The notes beneath the pieces are model-generated. The model ran no database searches. It was not told where the DNA came from and saw only the letters and a list, made by a program, of their open reading frames with translations. This document shows, one piece after another, positions 55,174 to 64,000 of a DNA stretch of 64,000 bases. Positions within the stretch are counted from its first letter, which is position 1; every line of letters begins with the position of its first letter. A program made the translations under genes and the position numbers. This DNA is from Guyparkeria sp. WRN-7. Its GTDB lineage: Bacteria; Pseudomonadota; Gammaproteobacteria; Halothiobacillales; Halothiobacillaceae. The stretch spans positions 216,669 through 280,668 of the forward strand of contig NZ_LRFH01000002.1 in NCBI RefSeq assembly GCF_001641825.1. Reading direction: 5' to 3'.

Positions 55174-57438
55174 ATGACGGTGCACATCATGGAATCCAAC
55201 CTATTCCGCAGGACAACGCTCTCGACACTGGTCGCCCTGGGCTGCGCGACCCTCGGCGGGCAGGCCATGGCAGGCGAGGTGCTCGATCTCGACTACACCA
55301 CCGGTGACGGCTACGTCTTCTACGACGAATCCGACGGCCTCTACGAGCCGGGCCTGAAGATCATCACCGGCCAGACCAACAATGACGATGCCAACGGCAC
55401 GACGCCGAGAGAAGCGCTCAACTGCATCCTGTCGAACCGGGAAACCTCCTTCTGCGACGGCCCGCCGCGGTCGAGCAAGCGGGTCAAGAACCATCTGACC
55501 GGCATGGGCGCCTTCGACACGGTCTACACCACCGCCTCGACCGGTGGCACCACCGAGTACTTCAACTACGGCAAGCTCACCAACGACACCGGCGCCCGGC
55601 TCACCGGCTTCAAGGTGATCGTTGGCACCGGGACGGGCAGCGATTTTGTCGCCGCCGACGACACCACGCTCGCCGGCCTGCTGAGTCTCGACGGCCAGCA
55701 GGGCGACAACCAGGACCCTCGGGCCAATGTCCCCTGCGGCCTCTTCGGTTCGGGCTGCGCGCACACCGACGAGGTGGGCTACTTCGAGCTGCAGGATGGA
55801 ACGGATGACGGCAACGACCAGTTCACGTTCCAGCTGGACGGGACCGACACGTTGGTCGCCGTACGCGGCAGCATCGAGGATGACTACCTTGCTGTCGTCG
55901 GTGACGGCATCCTGTCATCCAACCAGGTACCGGATGGCCTGTTCCTCGACGATGGCGACCCGGATACCGAGGACGACCTGCTCTACTGGTACACCGGCAC
56001 CGAATGGCGCGACGGCAACAACGACCCGGTCGACCAGGCCACCGTCGATGCCGAGATGGCCAAATCGAACACGTACGTGTCCGAGATCGAGGACATGGCG
56101 AACGTCAACATCAACTACTCGTTCGACGTTGCCGACATCAACGGCTTTACGGTGCGCTTCGTGCCGATGTTCTCGCCGATCGTGACCGCCGCCGCCTCGG
56201 AGTACCAGTTCGGTGTCGCCGCCGGTCTCGACAGCAGCGCGATCAGCTTCCTGGCTGCCGACCCGGAATACGCCACCGTCATCAACGACGTGCTGGCCCT
56301 GCCGACCGCAGCCGAGCAGCAACAGGCCCTCGAGCGCATCGGCACGAGCTACCTGCGCAACTTCGGTACGCAAGGCTTCCTGATCGGTCGCGACCAGTTC
56401 GACCAGGTACTGAGTCACCTTTCGCGTAGCCGCATGGGCACGACCGGCACTGCCAGCGGGCAGATGAACGCCAGCGCGACCTCCGTCGAGGACATCAGTG
56501 CGATCCGTCTGGCCTCGTCCGACTCCTCGCCGCAGGCGCTCGCCGGCCTGATGGCGGGCACCGGTTCGGATGGCAGCATGGCGATCACCGACCGCTTCTC
56601 GCTGTTCTTCGGCGGCAGCATTTCTCAGGGCGAGATGGACAGCACCACCAACGGGGCGGGCGCCGACTACGACGGCTACAGCCTCACCGGTGGCGCGGAC
56701 TATCGCTTCTTCGAGAACACCCGCCTGGGTGCTGCGATCGGCTATGGCGAGAACGACGCCAGCGTGGTGGACAACCGCGGCGATCTCACCGTCGACGGCA
56801 CCACCGCCATGCTCTACGGCAGCTACGGCCAGGCGACTGGCCCGTTCGTCGATGCCGCGGCCGGCTACTCGTGGCTCGATTACGAGAACGACCGTCACAT
56901 CGCGTTCGGCAGCTATGACCGCATGGCAGAGAGCGATACCGACGGGACGCAGAAGAGCTTCACCCTCGGTGGCGGCTACAACTTCGAACTGGGTCGCGTG
57001 ATCGCCGGTCCGAGCGCGCGCTTCGAGTACCACAACCTCGATATCGACGGTTACGAGGAAACCGGCGCCGGCGTACTGTCCATGTCGGTGGAGGACATGG
57101 AGTTCAAGTCCCGCACCATGTGGTTCGGCGGCCAGGTCGCCATGCCGATGGATCTGGACAATGGCGGCTCGCTCCGTCCGCACGCCTCGCTGCACCTCGT
57201 GAAGGAACTCGAGAACAGCGCAAGCTCGGTGCAGACCAACTTCACCGGCGGCACGCTGCCGTTCAGCACCCCGCTCGATGGCCGTGACGACGAGTACTTC
57301 CACGCGGGTCTCGGCCTCGACGCCAACTTCACCTCGTTCGGTCAGCCGATGACCGTGTCGCTCAACTACGACGGCACGCTCGACAACGACGATTACGACG
57401 AGCACCGCGGCAGCGTCAGCATCAGCATGGCGTTCTGA
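55174..57438 (+). CDS. Autotransporter with choice-of-anchor-F-like passenger
   Basis: 754 residues: signal peptide (ending near GGQAMA), a secreted acidic passenger about 30-455 with an N-terminal domain (YTTGDGYVFYDESDG, RVKNHLTGMGAFDTVY, ARLTGFKVIVGTGTGSDF) that resembles the choice-of-anchor-F domain, two Cys pairs (C..C at ILSNRETSFC and CGLFGSGC), then a C-terminal type V beta-barrel (about 490-754) with alternating strands, ending SISMAF as autotransporters do. Thus a passenger type usually given other anchors is here fused to an outer-membrane barrel. ATG 55174 is close to its AAGGA (spacing 1); ATG 55189 is an alternative. Function unknown, likely a surface protein. Confidence 0.85.
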   Translation: MTVHIMESNLFRRTTLSTLVALGCATLGGQAMAGEVLDLDYTTGDGYVFYDESDGLYEPGLKIITGQTNNDDANGTTPREALNCILSNRETSFCDGPPRSSKRVKNHLTGMGAFDTVYTTASTGGTTEYFNYGKLTNDTGARLTGFKVIVGTGTGSDFVAADDTTLAGLLSLDGQQGDNQDPRANVPCGLFGSGCAHTDEVGYFELQDGTDDGNDQFTFQLDGTDTLVAVRGSIEDDYLAVVGDGILSSNQVPDGLFLDDGDPDTEDDLLYWYTGTEWRDGNNDPVDQATVDAEMAKSNTYVSEIEDMANVNINYSFDVADINGFTVRFVPMFSPIVTAAASEYQFGVAAGLDSSAISFLAADPEYATVINDVLALPTAAEQQQALERIGTSYLRNFGTQGFLIGRDQFDQVLSHLSRSRMGTTGTASGQMNASATSVEDISAIRLASSDSSPQALAGLMAGTGSDGSMAITDRFSLFFGGSISQGEMDSTTNGAGADYDGYSLTGGADYRFFENTRLGAAIGYGENDASVVDNRGDLTVDGTTAMLYGSYGQATGPFVDAAAGYSWLDYENDRHIAFGSYDRMAESDTDGTQKSFTLGGGYNFELGRVIAGPSARFEYHNLDIDGYEETGAGVLSMSVEDMEFKSRTMWFGGQVAMPMDLDNGGSLRPHASLHLVKELENSASSVQTNFTGGTLPFSTPLDGRDDEYFHAGLGLDANFTSFGQPMTVSLNYDGTLDNDDYDEHRGSVSISMAF

Positions 57439-57457
57439 CGTCCCCCTGCACGCAAGC

Positions 57458-57492
57458 AAAAACCCCGTGCCTGCATGGCACGGGGTTTTTTT
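57458..57492. terminator. Bidirectional intrinsic terminator after the autotransporter gene
   Basis: AAAAACCCCGTGC (57458-57470), 7-nt loop, GCACGGGGTTTTT (57478-57490) with two further T. Serves the autotransporter and, on the minus strand, the convergent lipoprotein gene. Confidence 0.9.
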
Positions 57493-57524
57493 GTGTCTGC
57501 CGCCAAGGAATTCCGGCCGTCGGT

Positions 57525-58199
57525 CTACTCGAGCTTCAGCAACGGCGCGCGCTCCCCTTCAAGCACGAATGCGCTCAGCGCCGGGGAAAGCTCGACATCC
57601 ACCCGCGCTGCACCGGGCAGTTCACGCGGCTCACTCCAACCGGCCTTGCCCGACTCGTCGTATTCCATGACCCGGTAGACAAACGGCTCGTCGCTGCTGT
57701 TGAGCAGGGTGAGGTGGCCGCTGATCGTCGGCCCCGATTCCACACCGGTCTGGTCACGCACCCGCTCGATGTGTCCCTGCACGTACTCCGGCAACCCCAA
57801 CGAAACGATGTGGTCATGCAACTTGAGATTGACGTGCGACTGACCCTTCAGCGCCTCGCCGTGCGAGGCATCGAACACGAACATGTTGAGGTAGGTCGCG
57901 GTCGCTCCGCCGTCGGTCTCGCGGCAGCCGCGGAAGCGGGTGTCGGGGAATACGCCCGAAAGCACCCAACCGGTCCAGCCCAGCGTCCCCTCGCGCTCGG
58001 AGGCGCCGATACCGCGATCGCAGTCACCGGTCGTCACCTTGGAAGTCGCGAACAGGCCGGTGGTCTCGCGTTCGCGGATGTCGCCGACGTCAAGCTCGGC
58101 CTCGACCTGGGCCTCGCAACCGGCGAGCAGTCCCCCGGCAAGCAACAGTGGCAACAGGGCCGGCCTGATGGAGGGAAATCTGTCGGGAAAACGTCGCAT
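57525..58199 (-). CDS. Hypothetical outer- or inner-membrane lipoprotein
   Basis: Not recognised. 224 residues with a type II signal and lipobox LLAGC, so the N-terminal Cys would be acylated. The mature part is acidic with DVGDIRERETTGLFATSKV, three cysteines (DCDRG, GCRE) that could pair, and late strands STLLNSSDEPFVYRVMEY. ATG 58199; a longer reading upstream would enter the divergent promoter region. Lol-type sorting after the lipidated Cys is Glu at +2, not Asp, favouring the outer membrane. Confidence 0.75.
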   Translation of the reverse strand: MRRFPDRFPSIRPALLPLLLAGGLLAGCEAQVEAELDVGDIRERETTGLFATSKVTTGDCDRGIGASEREGTLGWTGWVLSGVFPDTRFRGCRETDGGATATYLNMFVFDASHGEALKGQSHVNLKLHDHIVSLGLPEYVQGHIERVRDQTGVESGPTISGHLTLLNSSDEPFVYRVMEYDESGKAGWSEPRELPGAARVDVELSPALSAFVLEGERAPLLKLE

Positions 58200-58318
58200 G
58201 GGAGCAGCCTCGCTGGAATGAAACGGCGCACCGATCGGCCGGCAGGGAAACCGTGCCCGGTCATGTTCAGATGTTAGCACCCTGCCCTCGAGGCCTCGGC
58301 CCGACCCTCACTTCGGTC

Positions 58319-58324
58319 TAGAAT
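58319..58324 (+). promoter_or_regulatory. -10 box suggesting a leaderless transcript
   Basis: TAGAAT (58319-58324) ends 6 nt before the ATG of the Na/Pi symporter gene, so transcription would start at or beside the start codon. No Shine-Dalgarno site precedes the ATG and no clear -35 is found. Confidence 0.4.
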
Positions 58325-58330
58325 CGCGGC

Positions 58331-60100
58331 ATGAATCTCAGCCTCACCCTGACTTTCCTCGGCGGCGTCGGCCTGTTCCTGCTGGGCATGCGCCTGATGA
58401 CCGACGGCCTCAAGGTCGCCGCCGGCGATGCGCTGCGCGAAATCCTGGCCCGCGGCACGGCCACCACCCCGCGAGGCATCCTCTCCGGCATCGGCATCAC
58501 GGCGGTGGTGCAGTCCTCCTCGGCGGTGATCTTCGCCACCGTCGGTTTCGTCAATGCCGGCCTGCTGACGCTGTTCCAGGCCATCGGCGTGATCATCGGC
58601 AGCAACATCGGCACCACCGCCACCTCGTGGCTGGTCGCGCTGGTCGGCTTCAAGGTCGACCTGCAGGCACTCGCCCTGCCAGCGGTCGCCATCGGCATGC
58701 TGCTGCGCGTCACCGGCCGGGGCAAACGGCGCGCCTACCTGGGTGACGCCCTGACCGGCTTCGGCATCTTCTTCCTGGGGCTGGACGTGCTCAAGACCGC
58801 GTTCGGCGACTTCGGCCAGGGCTTCGACCTGGCCGAGCACACCGGCAACGGCATCCTGAGCCTGCTGATGTTCGTCGCTATCGGTGTCGTGATGACGGTG
58901 GTGATGAACTCCTCGAGCGCCTCGCTCGCCCTCACCCTGACCGCCGCCGGCACCGGCGTGATCCCGCTGACCGCCGGTGCGGCCATGGTGATCGGTGCCA
59001 ACGTCGGCACCACCTCGACCGCCCTGTTCGCGGTGATCGGCGCGACCTCCGCAGCCAAGCGGGCCGCCGTGGCCCACGTGCTCTTCAACGTGGTGGTCGG
59101 CGTGGTTGCCTTCGTCGGCCTGCCGGTGCTGCTGTGGCTGGTAGCCCACGCCGCCATCTTGCTCAGGTTGGAGCCCGGCCCGGCGACCTCCCTGGCGATC
59201 TTCCACACCGCCACCAAGCTGCTGGGCATGGCCATCTTCTGGCCGCTGACACATCGACTGGTGGCCCTGCTCGAGCAGCGGTTCCGCACCGCCGAGGAGG
59301 ACGAGGGTCGGCCGCGGCACCTCGACCGCCACATCGCCTCCACACCGGATCTGGCGCTCGACGCGCTCGACATGGAGCTCAAGCGCATCGGCGAGATCGC
59401 CCGGCGCGGCGCCCGCGACGTGATCAGCATGGAAGGATCCGCCGCCATCGACCGACTGCATCGCGATCGCGAGATCGTCGATCGTCTGATCCTCGCCACG
59501 GCGGAATTCAGCAATCGCGCCCAGTACGGCGAGATGCCGGCCTCGATCGCGGAGGGGTTCCCGATCGCCATGCGTGTGAGCCGCTATTACGGCGACGTCG
59601 TCGAGCACGTCGAGCAGATCGCCAAACTCGAGGCGACGCTCCCCACGCCCGTCGATCCGAGCCTGCAGGAAGCGCTGACCGAATTCCGCCGCGAGACGGC
59701 CCACGTCCTGTCGTTGGCCGACCCCGATGTCGAGGACTTCGGCATGAAGCCGCTCAAGCGGGCGATCAAGGATTTCGCCGATGATTACCAGGCCCTGAAG
59801 ACACTGCTGCTGCGCGCGGGCGCCGACGATCGTCTGCCGGTACGCCAGATGGTCGCCCGCCTCGACGAGCTGAGCCATGTCCGCCGCATCGTCGACCAGG
59901 CCTACAAGGCCGCCAAGTACACCCGCCGGCTGCGCAAGCAGATCCGTCACGGGGAAGCAGCCGGCTCCGCCGAGTTCGACGATACCTACGGGGACGATGC
60001 CGTGATGCGGATGACGGATGCGCCCACCCCCGCCAGCCGGAGCAACGAACCGGAGCCGGACGCATCATCGGACGACCGCAAGACGCCGGCCAGGCCCTGA
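58331..60100 (+). CDS. Na+/phosphate cotransporter, NptA/PhoU-fused type
   Basis: 589 residues. N-terminal two inverted Na/Pi-cotransporter repeats with the QSSSA motif (VVQSSSAVIFATVG, and NSSSASLALTLTAAG) and GSNIGTT/GANVGTT; about eight helices to about residue 300. C-terminal half is a PhoU-like helical domain (LERQRF-type linker, ALDALDMELKRIGEIA, EVADRL-like coils). The N-terminus directly begins the first helix (MNLSLTLTFLGGVGLFLLGMRLMTDGL). It would import phosphate with sodium, in keeping with a saline habitat. No pst or pho genes nearby. Confidence 0.93.
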   Translation: MNLSLTLTFLGGVGLFLLGMRLMTDGLKVAAGDALREILARGTATTPRGILSGIGITAVVQSSSAVIFATVGFVNAGLLTLFQAIGVIIGSNIGTTATSWLVALVGFKVDLQALALPAVAIGMLLRVTGRGKRRAYLGDALTGFGIFFLGLDVLKTAFGDFGQGFDLAEHTGNGILSLLMFVAIGVVMTVVMNSSSASLALTLTAAGTGVIPLTAGAAMVIGANVGTTSTALFAVIGATSAAKRAAVAHVLFNVVVGVVAFVGLPVLLWLVAHAAILLRLEPGPATSLAIFHTATKLLGMAIFWPLTHRLVALLEQRFRTAEEDEGRPRHLDRHIASTPDLALDALDMELKRIGEIARRGARDVISMEGSAAIDRLHRDREIVDRLILATAEFSNRAQYGEMPASIAEGFPIAMRVSRYYGDVVEHVEQIAKLEATLPTPVDPSLQEALTEFRRETAHVLSLADPDVEDFGMKPLKRAIKDFADDYQALKTLLLRAGADDRLPVRQMVARLDELSHVRRIVDQAYKAAKYTRRLRKQIRHGEAAGSAEFDDTYGDDAVMRMTDAPTPASRSNEPEPDASSDDRKTPARP

Positions 60101-60118
60101 CGCCTGTCCCTACAAGAA

Positions 60119-60142
60119 AACCGCCGACGTATGCCGGCGGTT
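60119..60142. terminator. Bidirectional intrinsic terminator between Na/Pi symporter and katG
   Basis: AACCGCCG (60119-60126) and CGGCGGTT (60135-60142). On the minus strand TTTTCTTG follows the stem, ending katG 30 bp after its stop; the plus side has TTCTTC. Confidence 0.8.
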
Positions 60143-60172
60143 CTTCTCCTCCGGTCCTGCTCCAGCGAAGCG

Positions 60173-62712
<2,540 letters not shown>

Positions 62713-64000
62713 ATGACGACCATGCGCCTGCGTCGAAAAACGTTCTTCCCAATCCTGCTCGCCATGGTGTTGCTCGCCTGGCTGGTGATGGGGATATGGC
62801 ATGTATACAAGCCCATGCCCGGCGGTCTCGACGTCGCCACCCCCTGGGTGCCCGCCGTCGACGTACGCTTCCTTTCCGACACCACCTACGTCACGACGGA
62901 CGGCGAGACCGAGAGCGACCAGGCGATCTTCGATGCGGCACTGGAGATGGTGGACGGCGCCCGACAGCTGCTGGTGCTCGACATGTTCCTGTTCAACGAC
63001 TTCGCCGGCGAGACCGACGGCCGGCACCGGCCGTTGTCCGAGGAACTGACACAGGCCCTGATCGAGCAACGCGAGCGCCAGCCCTCGCTCGATGCGCTGT
63101 TCATCACCGACCCGGTAAACACCGTCTACGGCAGTCTCTCGCCGAGCCATTTCCAGCGCCTGGAGGCCGCGGGTATCGACGTGCTGGAAACGGATCTCGC
63201 GCGGCTGCGCGACCCCAACCCGCTGTGGTCGGGACTCTGGCGGCTTTGCTGCCGGTGGCTGGATGCCGAACCCGGCCAGGGCTGGCTGCCCAATCCGCTG
63301 GCCGAACGCCGTGCGAGCCTCGCCTCCTGGATGCGGCTGCTCAACTTCAAGGCGAACCATCGCAAGACGGTAATCGCCGATCGGGGCAAGCGCTGGGAGG
63401 GGCTGGTCACGTCGGCGAACCCGCACGATGCCAGCAGCCGGCACGGCAATGTCGCCCTGCGTTTTTCCGGCCCGGCCGCGCTCGACCTCCTGGCCACCGA
63501 GCGGTCGGCCGCTGCCATCAGCGGACTCGATCGGGCCTTCCCCATGCCCAGGGCGCCGACGCGGGACTATCTCGAGGCCGACGAGGGCCGGCTGCGGATC
63601 CTGACCGAAGCGCGCATCCGCGAAGCCGCCATCGACATGATCGATGCCGCCCGGACAGACGAACGACTGGATCTGGCGATGTTCTACCTCTCGCATCGCG
63701 GCGTGATCGAGGCCCTAAAGCGCGCCGCCCGTCGCGGCGTGCCGGTCCGCGCCCTGCTCGACCCCAACCACGATGCCTTCGGCCGCAAGAAGAGCGGCCT
63801 GCCCAACCGCCCGGTGGGCATGGAGCTGCACCGCGCCGGTGTCGAAGTGCGCTGGTGCCTGACCACCGGCGAGCAGTGCCATGCCAAGCTTCTGCTGCTG
63901 CGTCATGCCGACGGCAGCGGCGAGGTGCTGCTGGGCTCGGCCAACTTCACCCGCCGCAATCTCGACAACTTCAATATGGAGACCAACGTCGAGTGGCAGG
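62713..64000 (+). CDS. Phospholipase D-family protein (cardiolipin-synthase-like), cut by window edge
   Basis: At least 429 residues, open at the right edge. One N-terminal membrane helix (FFPILLAMVLLAWLVMGIW) then two PLD half-domains. The first HKD motif is intact (HRKTVIAD, His216, Lys218, Asp223). The second has His390 and Lys392 (CHAKLLLLRHAD), but Asp is replaced by Arg at the expected place (Arg397); the downstream GSANFTRRNLDNFNMETN is typical. Thus it may be a variant or partly degenerate PLD. Start ATG 62713 or 62722 (same frame); no clear ribosome site. Substrate unknown. Confidence 0.85.
   Translation, partial: MTTMRLRRKTFFPILLAMVLLAWLVMGIWHVYKPMPGGLDVATPWVPAVDVRFLSDTTYVTTDGETESDQAIFDAALEMVDGARQLLVLDMFLFNDFAGETDGRHRPLSEELTQALIEQRERQPSLDALFITDPVNTVYGSLSPSHFQRLEAAGIDVLETDLARLRDPNPLWSGLWRLCCRWLDAEPGQGWLPNPLAERRASLASWMRLLNFKANHRKTVIADRGKRWEGLVTSANPHDASSRHGNVALRFSGPAALDLLATERSAAAISGLDRAFPMPRAPTRDYLEADEGRLRILTEARIREAAIDMIDAARTDERLDLAMFYLSHRGVIEALKRAARRGVPVRALLDPNHDAFGRKKSGLPNRPVGMELHRAGVEVRWCLTTGEQCHAKLLLLRHADGSGEVLLGSANFTRRNLDNFNMETNVEWQ

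Overview
The window is a gene-dense, GC-rich (roughly 65 percent by eye), mostly housekeeping stretch of a gammaproteobacterial chromosome. The his genes beside murA and an mla operon, the kdsD-kdsC-lptCAB-rpoN-hpf-ptsN-rapZ string, and gatCAB divergent from mreBCD are typical gammaproteobacterial arrangements. HPr kinase and a YeeE/YedE sulfur transporter, together with the acidic protein composition, point to a sulfur-oxidising or halophilic lineage such as Halothiobacillaceae (Guyparkeria-like). That placement is an inference; no marker gene here proves it. I see no rRNA, tRNA, CRISPR array, insertion sequence or prophage.

Layout. 1-10237 (minus strand): hisC (cut by the left edge), hisD, hisG, murA, then mlaB, mlaC, a TolC-family outer-membrane channel gene, mlaD, mlaE and mlaF as one tightly overlapping operon, preceded by an unknown gene and a formylglycine-generating-enzyme-like gene. 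10365-19531 (plus): Kdo synthesis (kdsD, kdsC), LPS transport (lptC, lptA, lptB), sigma-54 (rpoN), hibernation factor (hpf), and a regulatory PTS set (ptsN, hprK, rapZ, EIIA-Man-like, HPr) without enzyme I, ending in an unknown small gene. 19641-30280 (minus): hemL, thiE, glk, a giant GH15/phosphorylase-kinase-like protein, hslO, gatB, gatA, gatC. 30671-33106 (plus): mreBCD. 33109-37301: dgkA, gcvH, an OprC-type copper receptor and a sigma-54 activator lacking a sensory domain. 37411-47921: cca, then on the minus strand an esterase lipoprotein, metE, a CHASE-PAS-GGDEF diguanylate cyclase, a 50-residue membrane protein, a ROK sugar kinase, tpx, a HAD phosphatase and the Mrp Fe-S carrier. 48029-53285 (minus): ppsA, a Rof-like small protein, a membrane protein, a pirin and a glutathionyl-hydroquinone reductase. 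53557-64000: YeeE transporter, an autotransporter with a choice-of-anchor-F-like passenger, a lipoprotein, a Na/Pi symporter, katG, and a phospholipase D-family gene cut by the right edge.

The most interesting points are: (1) a TolC-family channel gene translationally coupled inside the mla lipid-transport operon where an mlaA-type component might be expected; (2) a copper-receptor gene whose upstream region carries a sigma-54-like promoter with exact GG/GC spacing and an 18-bp enhancer-like palindrome about 100 bp upstream, with a sensor-less sigma-54 activator gene next door; (3) an autotransporter whose leader RNA can fold a long hairpin that overlaps its ribosome binding site; (4) a near-complete regulatory PTS lacking enzyme I; and (5) an OxyR-like half site and an 8-bp inverted repeat in the katG/PLD divergent region. 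All regulatory calls come from reading by eye and are hypotheses.
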